NCBI RefSeq assembly: GCF_030445035.2 | Contig: NC_080702.1 | Span: 27,730,053 to 27,794,052, forward strand | Direction of reading: 5' to 3' | Origin: Dasypus novemcinctus | Taxonomy: Eukaryota; Chordata; Mammalia; Cingulata; Dasypodidae | DNA length: 64,000 nucleotides | Shown here: positions 20,541-31,574 of the stretch, piece by piece | How the letters are laid out: each line of letters opens with the position of its first letter | How positions within the stretch are numbered: the first letter of the stretch is position 1 | Notes under the pieces: generated by a model | Seen by the model: the letters and a program-made list of their open reading frames with translations, nothing else | The model's database searches: none | What the model was told of the DNA's origin: nothing | Translations under genes and position numbers: made by a program

Positions 20541-22480
20541 CTACCACCAGGTCTTGAAAATGTTTTCCTACATTTTATTCTAGAAGCTTTATGGTTCTTG
20601 CTTTTATATTTAGGTCTTGGATCCATTTTGAATTAATTTTTGTATAAGGTGTGAGGTAGGGGTCCTCTTTCCTTCTTTTGTCTATGGCTTTCCAGTTCTC
20701 CCAGCACCATTTGTTGAATGGACTGTTCTGCCTGAGCTGGGTAGGTTGGACAGCCTTGTCAAACATCACTTGATAATGGATGTGAGGGTCTGTTTCTGAA
20801 ACATCAGTTCAGTTCTGTTGACCTATGTGTCTATCTTTATGGCAGTACCATGCTGTTTTTACCACTGTAGCTAGGTAATATGATTTACAGTCCAGAAGTG
20901 AGAGTCCTCCAACTTTGCTTTCTTTTTGAAGATGTTTCTGGCTATTTGGAACCCCTTAACCTTCCCAATAAATATTCTAATTGTGCTTGTTTAAAAAGTG
21001 CTGGTGGAATTTTTATCAGGATTGCATTTAATCTGTATATCAATTTAGGTAGAACTGACATCTTTTTTTTTTAAGATTTATTTATTCTCCCCCCCCTTCC
21101 CCTCCTCCCGCTCTGCTGTTTTTGCCATCTGTATTGTCTTCTCTTCTCATTTTCTCTCCTCTAGAAGTCACCAGGGTTCGATCCTGGATTCCTCTGATGG
21201 GGTGAGAGGTTCCCTGTCAATTGCACCACCTCAGTTCCTGGTCTCTGCTGTGCTTCACCTTGACTCTCCCCTTGTTTTTCTTCTGATGCGTCATCATCTT
21301 GCTACGTGACTCTCTTGTGCGGGCATTTTTGCTCACCATGCTGGCACTTGTGCGGGCACTGGCTCACTGCTCAGGCACGCTTTCTCTTCTTTTTCACCAG
21401 GAGGCCCCAGAGATCAAACCCAGGTCCTCCCATACTGTAGGTGGAAGCTCTATCACTTGAACTACATCCACCTCCTGAACTGACGTCTTAATGATATTTA
21501 GTTTTCCAATCCGTGAGCATGGAATGTTCTTCCAATTATTTAGGTCTTTTAAAACTTATCTTAACGGTGCTTTTTAATTTTCTGAATAAAAGTGCTTTAC
21601 ATCCTTGGTTTGGTTTATTCCTAAATACTTGATTCTTTTAGTTGCTATTGTAAATGGAATTTTTTCCCTGACTTTGTCCTCAGCTTGCATATTACTAGTG
21701 TCTTTTAAAGTCTATTTCATCTGATGTAAGTATAGTTACTCTGGCTTTTTTATGGTACTGCATATGTGGAATATCTCCTCTCAGCCTTTCACTTTTAGTC
21801 TATTGGTATCCTTGGGTCTAAGGTGAGTATCTTGTAGACAGCATATAGATTGCTCATATTTTCTTATCCATTCCACCAGTCTGTGTCTTTTGACTTGGGA
21901 GTTTAATTCATTAATATTTAATGTTATTATTGTAAAGGTAGTTCTTATTTCACCCATTTTGACCTTTGGGTTTTATTTGTCATATTTTATTTTCACTCCA
22001 CTTTTGAGATTTTTAGTTACTTTTAGTGATATAATCTATTTCCAGACTCTCTTCAAAGCTTCTCTCTCTTATCTTTTCTTTTCGGACTGTAGCACACCTT
22101 TTAATATTTCCTGCAATTCTGGTCTCTTATAAACTCTCTCAGTTTCTGTTTATCTGTGAATATTCTAAACTTGCCCTCATTTTTGAAAGACAATCTTGTC
22201 AGATATAAGTTTCGCTCTTGCAGTATCCCAAATAAATCATACCCCTGCCTTCTCGCCTCCATGGTTTCTGTGAGAAATTGGCCCCTTAATCTTATTGGGT
22301 ATTCCTTATATGTTATGCTTTGCTTTTCTCTTGCTGTTCTCAGAATTCTCTTTGTCTTTGTCTTTTGACATTCTGGTTAGTACATGTCTTGGACGGATAT
22401 ATTTGGATGGGAGTATGTTGTGCTTCTTGGACATGGAAATCTATGTCCTTCAATAGGGTTGGGAAATTTTCTGCTGTTAT
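20541..22480 (-). mobile_element. L1 ORF2 and ORF1 C-terminus, antisense, with an internal ORF2 deletion
   Basis: Left to right on the plus strand this runs from the ORF2 RT/C-terminal part to upstream L1. The part at about 20575-21690 covers RT/C-terminal sequence ('ccagcaccatttgttgaatg' and others). Near 21,690 it jumps to the endonuclease region (about 21,700-21,930, whose sense reading includes KRHRL and QDTHLRPKDT-like words). It then continues to an ORF1 C-terminal region (about 22,050-22,450). A roughly 1-kb part of ORF2 is absent. A variant SINE (21061-21475) is nested inside. Confidence 0.8.
21061..21475 (-). mobile_element. DAS-related variant SINE nested in L1
   Basis: Antisense variant SINE with two tRNA-like segments ('ggttcgatcctggattcctc' and 'gagatcaaacccaggtcctc') separated by a GGCACTGGCTCA-type body. 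The target duplication is 'gaactgacatctt' / 'gaactgacgtctt'. Confidence 0.85.
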
Positions 22481-22481
22481 T

Positions 22482-22790
22482 CTTTTTTTTACACTTTAAA
22501 AAGTTAAAGTTAATAGATCACAAAGAACATTACTTTAAAAAAGATGAGGTTCCCATATAACCCACTCCTCACCCCCCCATCCCCATCATTTTTATAAATT
22601 ATATTTTTTGAAGATATATACATCACAAAAAATGTTATATTAAAAAATGTAAGAGGTTCTTGTATACCCCCTACCTCCCCCACCCCACTCTTCCCTCACC
22701 AATATCCTCCCCCATTATTGTGGCACACTCATCACACTCAGTGAACACATTTTGGAGCACTGTTGCGCCACCTATTATTACTTTAAATAT
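22482..22790 (-). mobile_element. Two L1 3'-terminal fragments in tandem, antisense
   Basis: Two copies of the tail/3' UTR end follow each other (about 22490-22595 and 22600-22790), each with 'agatcac' / 'acatcac' and 'gaggttcccatata' / 'gaggttcttgtata'. Confidence 0.8.
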
Positions 22791-23105
22791 TCCTTCTGAC
22801 CCTTTTCCCTTCTCTTCTCCTGCTGGGACACCCATGACATGTATGTTTGCATGTCTCTTGCTGTCATTTAGTTCCTCAGACCTTGTTCATTTTTTCTTTT
22901 CTTCATCTGTTCGTTTATATGTTCACTTTGGGAAGCCATGTCTTCAAGCTCACCAGTTTTTTTTTCCTACCTCCTCAAATTTGCTGATAAATGCCTCCAG
23001 TGTTTTAAAAATTTCTTTTATTGTACCTTTCATTCTCATAAGATCTGCTCTTTTTCTGTGTATGCTTTCAAATTCTTCTTTGTGCTCAATGTCTTCTTTT
23101 TTTCA
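22790..23105 (-). mobile_element. L1 upstream region (ORF1), antisense
   Basis: Continuation of the antisense L1 after the 3'-end insertions: 'ctgggacacccatgacatgt', 'caagctcaccagttttt' and a coiled-coil-encoding sense strand, typical of L1 ORF1. Confidence 0.65.
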
Positions 23106-23395
23106 AAAAAGATTTTTTATTTATTTCTCTCCCTTCCTCCCCTTCCCCCCCACCAAGTTGTCTGCTCTCGGTGTCCATTTGCTGTGTGTTCTTCTGTGAT
23201 GGCTTCTATCCTTATCAGTGGCACCGGGAATCTGTGTTTCTTTTTTTTTTTAAAGATTCATTTTTATTTATTTCTCTCCTCTCTCCCCCCCATCTGTCTG
23301 CTCTCTGTGTCCACTCGCTGTGTGCTCTTCTGTGACCACTTCTATCCTTATCAGTGGCACCAGGAATCTGTGTTTCTTTTTGTTGCATCATCTTT
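23106..23395 (-). mobile_element. Two truncated DAS SINE tails in tandem
   Basis: Two partial antisense SINE tails (23106-23238 and 23245-23395) break off at the same body motif 'ggaatctgtgtttctttt'. Both lack a head. Confidence 0.82.
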
Positions 23396-23404
23396 TATGC
23401 TTCC

Positions 23405-23640
23405 CATAAAACATACTTTCAAATGTACAATTCAGCGGTGTTTATTACATTCACGATGTTGGGCTACCCTCACCTCCAATTGGTTGCCAAAACTTCTCCA
23501 TCACCCCAAATGGAATCGCTACCCATTAAGCATCCTCCTTATAATTTCAATTCAAAAGGTCCCAGACAGTACTGGGGACAGGAATTCAACCGGGGACCTC
23601 ATGCATGGGTAACGGGCTGTCAATCACTTGAGCTACATCC
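23405..23640 (-). mobile_element. Old L1 3' fragment and short SINE head
   Basis: About 23405-23545 is an antisense old L1 3' UTR ('aatgtacaattcagcggtgt', 'ccccaaatggaatcgct'). About 23565-23640 is an antisense SINE head ('gaattcaaccggggacctca'). Confidence 0.7.
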
Positions 23641-23898
23641 CGTGAGAAGTCTTGTGTCTCAACTTCTTCACCCTCAGGAGGCAACAAGTATCACTAGATT
23701 TTTGTGCCTCCTTCAAGATATGATTAATTGATTTCAGACTTGTAATTTTAAGTTGAAAGATATACAATAATTTCACTCAATTAGGAAGCCGTTCTGGAAA
23801 GTCTAAGAGAACATAAGTTCCCCCATTTATACGCTTAATTTTTAGATTTATAATAGCTGCTAAAGACTTCAGAAGGTTTTGCTTGGTGGAGGCATTTT
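23641..23898. other. Intergenic DNA, nothing recognised
   Basis: Unique-looking sequence under 300 bp. Confidence 0.4.
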
Positions 23899-23911
23899 AA
23901 GAGTCGAGGAT

Positions 23912-24331
23912 GGGAAGCGGACTTGGCCCAGAGGTTAGGGCGTCTGCCTGCTACATGGGAGGTCCGAGGTTCAAACCCAGGGCCTCCTTGACCTGCGTGG
24001 AGTTGGTCCACACGCAGTGCTGATGCGCACAAGGAGTGCCCTGCCACGCAGGGGTGTCCCTGCATAGGGGACCCCCATGCTCAAGGAGTGCGCCCATTAA
24101 GGAGAGCTGCCCAGAGCGAAAAAAGTGCAGCCTGCTCAGGAGTGGCGCCGCACACACAGAGAGCTGACACAGCAATATGACAACAAAAAGAAACAGACTC
24201 CCAGTGCTGCTGACAAGAATAGAAGCGGTCACAGAAGAACACACAGCAAATGGCCACAGAGAGTAGACAACCGGGCTAGGGGGCAGGGAAGGGGAGAGAA
24301 AGAAATAAAAATAAATCTAAAAAAAAAAAAA
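23912..24331 (+). mobile_element. DAS-type SINE, full length
   Basis: Sense copy flanked by AAGAGTCGAGGAT (23899-23911) and AAGAGTCAAGGAT (24332-24344). Confidence 0.94.
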
Positions 24332-24344
24332 AAGAGTCAAGGAT

Positions 24345-24650
24345 AAAATAGATTCCACTTACACATGCCATCTAAAAGGTTTAAGCGATTTCCATCTACT
24401 AACTTTCTAAAGGGGGCCAAATAGCCATGGAAAGGCCTCCTTGAAAGTGCTGGTCCATTTTTACCAGGTTTATAAATAACACCATTGTTTCCTTTGACCT
24501 CAAGGCTTAAGGGAGGTTGTTTCTCAGAAGGTGTAATTTAAATGGACCCTCCATTCACAAAGTAACCCCAAGATGGATTTTCTAGCACCAACGATGTCCC
24601 AAACAAACCAAGAGGCTGTCACTCGATTGTTTAATCTGAAAAGACAGTGT
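24345..24650. other. Intergenic DNA, nothing recognised
   Basis: Unique-looking sequence between two SINEs. Confidence 0.4.
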
Positions 24651-24651
24651 G

Positions 24652-25041
24652 GGGAAGCGGATTTGGCTCAACTGATAGAGCGTCTGCCTACCACATGGGA
24701 GGTCCAGGGTTCAAACCCAGGGCCTCCTGACCCATGTGGTGAGCTGGCCCACATGCAGTGCTGATGTGCACGAGGAGTGCCATGCCACGCAGGGGTGTCC
24801 CCATGTAGGGGAGCCTCATGAGAGCCGCCCCACAAGAAAAAAGCACAGCCTGCCCAGGAGTGGTTCCACACACTCGGAGAGCTGATGCAGCAAGATGATG
24901 CAACAAAGAGACACAGATCTCCGGTGCTGCTGACAAGAATGCAAGTGGACACAGAACACACAGTGAATGGACACAGAGAGCAGACAACTGGGGTCAGAGA
25001 AGGGGAGAGAAATAAATAAAAAATAAATCTAAAAAAAAAAA
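24652..25041 (+). mobile_element. DAS-type SINE, near full length
   Basis: Sense copy: 'gggaagcggatttggctcaa' head, 'gggttcaaacccagggcctc', slightly deleted body and A tail. Confidence 0.93.
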
Positions 25042-25825
25042 AGTGCGGCCAGAGCAGTGAGTGAGGGGAGAGCAGTTGATGAGGGCAGGAGCTCAGGAGA
25101 ATGGGGCTTTGGCAGTGGGGGTAAGGGTGGAGCATGCAGGACTTTTGGGGGTGCAGGTGAAGACTTTGTTTTACTTCCAGTGAGATGGTAGCCATAGAGG
25201 ATTCTGTGTAGAGGAGAGACTGACCTGACTCAACTTTTGCACAATTTCCTCTGGCTGTTGGGTTGTGTGGCATCCTTCCTCCCAGCCCCCCTTTTACTTT
25301 CTCTCCCCGCCCCCCAAAAGGGCGCATGCCTGGGTCGGGGTGGCCCTGGGAATGCCCGTCAGAGTCCAGCAACCGCGGAACCGGTCCCAGACCCTCTGTC
25401 CTAGGCACTGCTGCCCTCGCGTGGCTGCAGCCTGAATTGCAGCAACGTTTTGCAGTCCCCGTTATCTTCCGTGTCTGCAAAAGTCCCTTCAGGGGCCGCA
25501 GAGGAACTTGCGGTGGATCCAGCTGGAGACCACCCCTAAGGAACTGCCAAGGGAGGGATGGTTGAGATTCACAGAGATTCAGGTGCTTGTGGGACAACCT
25601 GATGGGAAGCCGGAAACAGCAAGTGGCGACCGCTCTGGAAGATTCTCAGGGGAGTTGTCTTTGGCATCCTCTATGAGCTATGAGGTTTAGAAGAAGCTTT
25701 TTAAATTTTTTTTGAAGGCACAATAAGAAAAGACATCCTAGGCAGAGGGAATGAAAAGATTTGTACAGAACAAGAACAACGTATCCTCTTATCTTTTTAA
25801 GTAAAAAAAACCCAAAACAAAACAG
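25042..25825. other. Intergenic DNA, nothing certain
   Basis: Unique-looking, locally GC-rich near 25,300-25,500. A weak trace of an old dispersed repeat lies at about 25,150-25,260. No gene recognised. Confidence 0.4.
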
Positions 25826-26175
25826 GGAAGCAGATGTGGCTCAACTGATAGAGCATCCACCTACCATATGGAGGGCCCAGGGTTCGATACCCAAGGCCTC
25901 CTGACCTGTGTTGGTAAGCTGGCCCATGCACAGCGCTGCTGCGAGCAAGGAGTGCGCCCCAGAAGGAGAACTGCCCCGTGTGAAAAAAGTGCAGCCTGCC
26001 CAGGAGTGGCACTGCACACACGGAGAGCTGTCACTAGCAAGATGATGCAACAAAAAAGAGACGCAGTTTCCCACCTGGCAATACAAGTGCATGCAGAAGA
26101 ACAGACAGCGAATGGACACAGAGAGTAGGCAACAGTGGGGAAGGGGAGAGAAATAAATAAAAATAAATCCTTAAA
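25826..26175 (+). mobile_element. DAS-type SINE with internal deletion
   Basis: Sense copy about 350 bp long: 'gggaagcagatgtggctcaa' head, 'gggttcgatacccaaggcct', 'gaaataaataaaaataaatc' tail. It lacks the GGGGTGTCCCC part of the body. Confidence 0.9.
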
Positions 26176-26815
26176 ACAAAACAACAACAACAAAAAGCTG
26201 AATTCTTGATAACTTCCCACCCCATTCCCCTCACCTGGCCCTCCCCAGTTGAACTGATGTCACCACTTAAACCACACACCCTCAAAGTGTCCTGAACTCC
26301 TCTCTTATTTTTACTCCTCAGCTGTGTGGCTTTCCCATTGTCCTCCCTGGTCTCCTGACTTTCAATTTCTAGTCCTCCACCCCAGTTCCCAAGGGAAATT
26401 TCCTTGCTCCTTCTCTGCTCACACACCTCCCATGGCTCCCCAGTGCCCTTGAGAGCGAGCTTGGCATCTGAAGCCCTGAAAGCTCTGCCTGCCCCCACTG
26501 GATCACGCTTATGAACAACTCCAAAAGCAATAACAACAGCACCTACCTGTATTTATCAAGGGGTTACATGGTGCCAGGTTGTTTAAAAGTGGCTTCTCAA
26601 GAACCTTGTCATACAGAAAGGTTCAGAGAACATGATACTCATCCAGGTGTGAACGCAATTCTTTCTAATGCCAAAACTCTGGCTTAACCCTAACACTCTG
26701 CCTCTTCCATGACAAATCTCTGATATGATGGGTTTAAAAACTTTACTATTTCTTCCTTTGAATAATGGAGCCACGGTTCCCTCCTTCCCCTTGGGTATAG
26801 GCTAGACATTTGGGA
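26176..26815. other. Intergenic DNA, nothing recognised
   Basis: Unique-looking sequence without recognised exons or RNA genes. Confidence 0.4.
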
Positions 26816-27139
26816 CTCACTTTTTTTTTTTTTACTTACTTTTTAAATAACCTTTTATTTTGAGCTAACTGTAGGCTCACATGCAATTGTAGGAAATAAT
26901 ACAGAGATCCCATATACCCTTTACCAATTTCTCCCAAAGGTTACATCTTGCATGACTCGAGTATTGTATTTCCACCAGGTAATTGACTGATGTAATCCAC
27001 CCACCTCATTCAGATTTACATACACCCATTAATATGTATGTGTATGTGTTTAGTTCTGTGCAATTTTATCATTTGTAGATACATAGCTGCAAAGATTCTT
27101 CACGTCATACTACTCTTTATATAAAGTTTTTTGTTCTTT

Positions 27140-27233
27140 TGTGGGTTTTTTTTGTACCGGGGCTGGGGCTTGAACCTCAGACCTTGTATGTGGGAAGTCA
27201 GCACTCAACCACTGACCCACATCTGCTCCCCTG
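27140..27233 (-). mobile_element. Short tRNA-headed SINE
   Basis: Antisense: 'ggggcttgaacctcagacct', 'accactgacccacatctgct'. Confidence 0.8.
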
Positions 27234-27254
27234 AATTTTTTTCATTTGCTTGTT

Positions 27255-27345
27255 TGTGTTTTTGTTTTTAGGAGGCACTGGGGACCAAACCAGAACTTCC
27301 CATGTGGGAAGTGGGCACTCAATTGCTTGAGCCACCTCTGTTCCA
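27255..27345 (-). mobile_element. Short tRNA-headed SINE
   Basis: Antisense: 'ggaggcactggggaccaaac', 'cttgagccacctctgttcca'. Confidence 0.75.
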
Positions 27346-27795
27346 CTTTGTGCTATCCTTTTATAGCCACAGCCCCTATTCCACCCCACCCCAAAAAACG
27401 TGGCAACCACTAACCTCTTCTCCATGCCTATGATTTTGTCGCTGCAAGAATGTTACAGAGTAAATTCATACAGTGAATATTTTCCCAGAATTAAAAGAAA
27501 TGAAGTATTTAAAAAAATATTTATTTGTTTATTTTCCTCCTTCCCTTTTCCCCTCCCCCCACCCTGCTATTTTTGCTGTCTGTGTCCATTCACTGTGTGA
27601 TCTTCTGTATCTATTTTTTTTTTTTGATCTTCTCTTCCCATTTTTCCTCCTCTAGGATTCACTGGGGTTTGATCCTGGGGACCTCTGATGTGGAGAGGGT
27701 TTCCCTGTCAACTGTGTCACCTCAGTTCCTGGCTTCTGCTGCACTTCATCTTGATTCTCCCCGTTGTCTCTGTTTTGTTTTGACATCATCTTGTT

Positions 27796-28228
27796 TTTTT
27801 GTATTTTTTAAAGATTTATTTTTATTTTATTTATTTATTTCTCTTCCCTTCCTCCCCCCCGTTGTTTGCTCTCTGTGTTCATTTGCTGTGTGTTCTTCTG
27901 TGACCGCTTCTATCCTTATCAGCATCACTGGGAATCTGTGTTTCTTTCTGTTGCGTCATCTTGTTGTGTCAGCTCTCCGTGTGTGCAGCGCCATTCTTGG
28001 GCAGGCTGCACTTTCTTTCATGCTGGGCGGCTCTCCTTCTGGGGCACACTCCTTGTGCGTGGGGGCTCCCCTACGTGGGGGACACCCCTGCGTGGCAGGG
28101 CACTCCTTGCATGCATCAGCACTGTGCATGGGCCAGCTCCACACGGGTCAAGAAGGCCTGGGGTTTGAACTGCGGACCTCCCATGTGGTAGGCAGATGCC
28201 CTATCCATTGGGCCAAGTCCACTTTCCC
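27796..28228 (-). mobile_element. DAS-type SINE, full length, nested
   Basis: Antisense copy with a perfect target duplication, GACATCATCTTGTT, at 27782-27795 and 28229-28242. Confidence 0.95.
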
Positions 28229-28251
28229 GACATCATCTTGTTGCATGACTC

Positions 28252-28432
28252 ACTTGCATGGGCACCGGCTCATCATGTGGACACTTGGCTGACTGCATGG
28301 GCACTGGCTCATCATGTGGACACTTGGCTGACTGCACGGGCACTGGCTCACCATGCGGGCACTTGGCTCACCATGTGGGCACTCAGTTCATCATGTGGGC
28401 ACTTGGCTGTCCACGCAGGCACACTTTCTCTT
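28252..28432. repeat. Minisatellite inside the variant SINE
   Basis: Tandem units of about 40 bp built on GGGCACTGGCTCATCATGTG and GACACTTGGCTGACTGCA, roughly three full units plus half-units. The same motif appears as one or two units in the 21,061 SINE, so it expanded here. Confidence 0.85.
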
Positions 28433-28537
28433 CTCCTTTTTCAGCAGGAGGCTCCAGGGATTGAACCCAGGTCCTCCCATTTGGTAGGTGGAGGCCTTAG
28501 CACTTGAGCCACATCCGCTTCCCAGAAATGAAGCATT

Positions 28538-28822
28538 GATCCATGCTATGACATGAATGAACTTTGAAATCATGATGCTAAGTGGAGGAAGCCAGTCACA
28601 AAGGACCACATACTATGATTCCATTCACATGAAATCTTCCAAATAGGCAAACCTATAGAGACAGAAAGTAGATCAGTGGTTGACTAGGGTTGGGGAGATT
28701 GGGGGTTGCTGGCTAAGGGGAATGGGGCTTCTTTTAGGGGTAATGAAATGTTCTAGAATAGATTGTGGTGATGGATGCACAACTCCGTGGATATACTAAA
28801 TGCAATTGAACGGGTGGAGGGG
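28538..28822 (+). mobile_element. Old L1 3' region, sense (left half)
   Basis: Old L1 end: 'atccatgctatgacatgaat', 'gaagccagtcacaaaggacc', 'ttggggagattgggggttgc', ending 'ctaaatgcaattgaa'. It resumes at 33,041 after other insertions. Confidence 0.75.
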
Positions 28823-28842
28823 GGTGTATATGGGAATCCCCT

Positions 28843-30617
28843 TGTGTTAGTCAGCCAAAGGGGTGTTGATGTGAAGTACCAAAGTCTGTTGGATTTTATA
28901 AAGGGTATTTATTTGGGGTAGAAGCTTTCAGTCCCAAGGCCATTAAGAATGAGTTACTTCCCTCACCAAAGTCTGCTACCATGTGTTGGAGTAAGAGGGC
29001 TGCCAGTCTCTGCGAGGGTTCAGCCTTCCTTTTTTTTTAATGTTTTTTTTTTGGTCTTTATTTGTTTTTTTAATGGTACATTAAAAAAACATGAGGTCCC
29101 CATATACCCCCACCCCCCTCACCCCACTCCTCCTCCCATAACAACATTCTTCTCCATCATCATGAGACATTCATTGCATTTGGTGAATACATCTCTGAGC
29201 ACTGCTGCACCTAATGGTCAATGGTCCGCATCATAGCCCTCACTCTCCCACAGTCCACCCAGGGGGCCACGGGAGGACATACAGTGCCTGGTAACTGTCC
29301 CTGTAGCACCACCCAGGACAACTCCAACCCCCGAAAATGCCCCCACATCACATCTCTTCCTCCCACTCCCTACCCCCAGCAGCCACCAAGGCCACTATCT
29401 CCACACCAATGTCACATTTTCTTCGATTACTAATCACAGTATTTCCAGAGTAGAATATCAGTAAGTCCACTCTAATTCATATTCTATTCCTCCATCCTGT
29501 GGACCTTAGAATGGCTGTGTCCACTCCACATCTATATCAAGAGAGGGCTTAGATTCCACATGGATGCTGGATGCAATTCTGCTTTCAGTTGTAGGCACTC
29601 TTGGCTCAATGGTGTGGTGGTTGACCTTCTTCACCTCCATGTTAGCTGAGTGGGGTAAGTCCAATAAACCAGAGTGTAGGAGCTGCAAGTCTGTTGAGGC
29701 CCTGAGCCTGGCTATCACATGGTCAGTCCAGAGATTCAGGTCCCCTGGGTATACATTAAACCCCAGCACCAACTACAGTTCCGGTAAAAGTAACAGGAGA
29801 GGCTTGTGGACAAAGATCACATCTGAGTCCAGCTCCATCACAAAGAAACACAAACTCCAAGGTAGGGCCAACTGGCATGGCACTGAACTCCATCTGCCAT
29901 GACCGTAGAACCTGTGGGTCTCTGTAGCCCTCAGAAGAACGAATACCTGGGGTTGTATCTACTTTATCTGTCTCTGGGACTCTGCTCAGGTGTGCATAAG
30001 GGCAACCCCTCTGATAACCTCCTGGCTCTTTTTGGAGACTCATAGCCATATAAACTAATTTGTCCTTTCAATTTCTCCCTTTTATTCAGGTCAAAAAGCA
30101 TTTTTAACTCCTGGTATTATATGTAGACTGAGATAGTCTGCTGATCAGTTGATGATGTAACTAGAAAATGACCTTGAGTGAGAGTCAACTTGGACCAGTC
30201 TTCCTCTGAAGGCTCCGTGGTCCCAGCTTCTTCCAATATCACTGTAGGCTGGGATAAACCTCATCTCTCTTTTTGGGGCTCATCTCTTTCAGGGCTCAAC
30301 TGTTGTGCTCTCTCCACAAGACCAGTTGTAAAACTGAATGGCTTGGCTCTCTCCCCAGGGCGCCAACGCCAAAATAAGCTAAACTCGTCTCCTCTGCCTT
30401 GTGGTTTTCTATGTGAGTCTCCACCCACCAAGGGGGCAGGGACTTAATGTCCTACTGATGTGCCGAATGAAGGCCCTAATCTTAGCATAATTTAATCAAA
30501 GGCATCTCAGCTGAATCTAGTACAATCAAAAGGTTATCATGCCCAGAGAAACAGACCAGCTTACAAACATAATCAGTATTTCTTTTTGACATTTATAAAG
30601 AATCTCAAACTGCCACA
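28843..30617 (-). mobile_element. LTR fossil interrupted by an L1 3' UTR
   Basis: A TG...CA-bounded LTR-like element, minus orientation: TGTGGCAGTTTGAG at its start (30617) and GACTAACACA at its end (28843). It is flanked by a possible 4-bp duplication CCCT. A related partial copy is at 55,420. No internal coding part is attached, so it looks like a solo LTR fossil. An L1 3' UTR occupies 29031-30194. Confidence 0.65.
29031..30194 (-). mobile_element. Long L1 3' UTR copy nested in the LTR
   Basis: One of the longest antisense copies of the Xenarthra-type L1 3' UTR (about 1.16 kb), with a T-rich tail at 29031-29060. Target duplication CAGCCTTCCT / CAGTCTTCCT (about 29021-29030 and 30195-30204). 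It extends further upstream than most copies. Confidence 0.88.
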
Positions 30618-30621
30618 CCCT

Positions 30622-31567
30622 TGTATTTTTTTTTAAAGATTTATTTATTTATTTCTCTCCCCTTCCCCCCAACACCCCTGCCCCGGTTGTCTGTTCTCTG
30701 TGTCTATTTGTTGTGTCTTCTTTTTTTTTTTTTTTTCTTCCTCAATGTCTTACATCTTTTTTGTTTTATTTTGTCTTCAAAAAAGTTTTAGGTTACAGTA
30801 AAGTCACTTACAGAATACAGGAGACGCCCACAGAACCAACATCCTCCCCATCTTCCTATCTCCTCAGCAATGATCTTTCTACATGTGGATGCTTCATTTA
30901 CTACAATTAATGTACAAATATTGAAGCATAACTACTAAGCATGGTTACAAATGGTTTATGTTATGGTTTACATTTTATATTGTACACTTTCATAAATTTT
31001 TGGTCACATTATGTTTTACATTATGGTTTACATTTTAGACCATATACTTCACCTCCACTTTATCATAGATTTTGCCCATGTGGGTGATGCCTCACAACAT
31101 TCCTCTACCCCTTCTTTCCTTTAAGCCTTTCTTCCAGTCTCTAGCTCTCTGAGACAGCTCAATTTGCTTAATTCATATCAGAGAAGTCATGCATTTGTCT
31201 TTCAGTGCCTGTGTTGTGTCTTCTTTTTTGTCCTTTTTTGTCCGCTTCTGTTGTTGTCAGCGGCACGGGAATCTGTGTTTCTTTTTGTTGCGTCATCTTG
31301 TTGTGTCAGCTCTCCGTGTGTGTGGCACCATTCCTGGGCAGGCTGCACTTTCTTTCGTGCTGGGCGGCTCTCCTTGCGGGGCGCACTCCTTGTGCGTGGG
31401 GCTCCCCTACGCAGGGGACACCCCTGCATGGCACAGCACTTCTTGTGCACATCAGCAGTGTGCGTGGGCCAGCTCATCACATGGGTCAGGAGGCCCTGGG
31501 TTTGAACCTTGGACCTCCCATGTGGTAGGTGGACGCCCTATCCATTGGGCCAAATCCGCTTCCTGGT
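30622..31567 (-). mobile_element. DAS-type SINE split by an old L1 3' end
   Basis: SINE tail at about 30630-30735 and body/head at about 31212-31567. The break carries a perfect duplication of TGTTGTGTCTTCTTTTTT. Confidence 0.9.
30736..31211 (-). mobile_element. Old-type L1 3' UTR nested in a SINE
   Basis: 'aggttacagtaaagtcactt', 'cagaaccaacatcctcccca' and 'tcatagattttgcccatgtg', preceded by a T run. Antisense L1 3' UTR of another subfamily. Confidence 0.7.
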
Positions 31568-31574
31568 CTTGGGG

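Larger units (their letters stand above)
26825..27480 (-). mobile_element. Old L1 3' region, antisense, broken by two short SINEs
   Basis: About 26825-27125 matches the antisense 3' UTR of old L1 ('taggctcacatgcaattgta', 'ggttacatcttgcatgac'). About 27350-27480 continues it ('ttctccatgcctatgatttt'). Short SINEs at 27140-27233 and 27255-27345 separate the pieces. Confidence 0.75.
27510..28522 (-). mobile_element. DAS-related variant SINE split by a nested DAS SINE
   Basis: Variant SINE of the 21,061 type, with outer flanks 'agaaatgaagtatt' and 'agaaatgaagcatt'. It is interrupted at 27796-28228 by a common DAS SINE. The right half holds a short tandem repeat. Confidence 0.85.
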
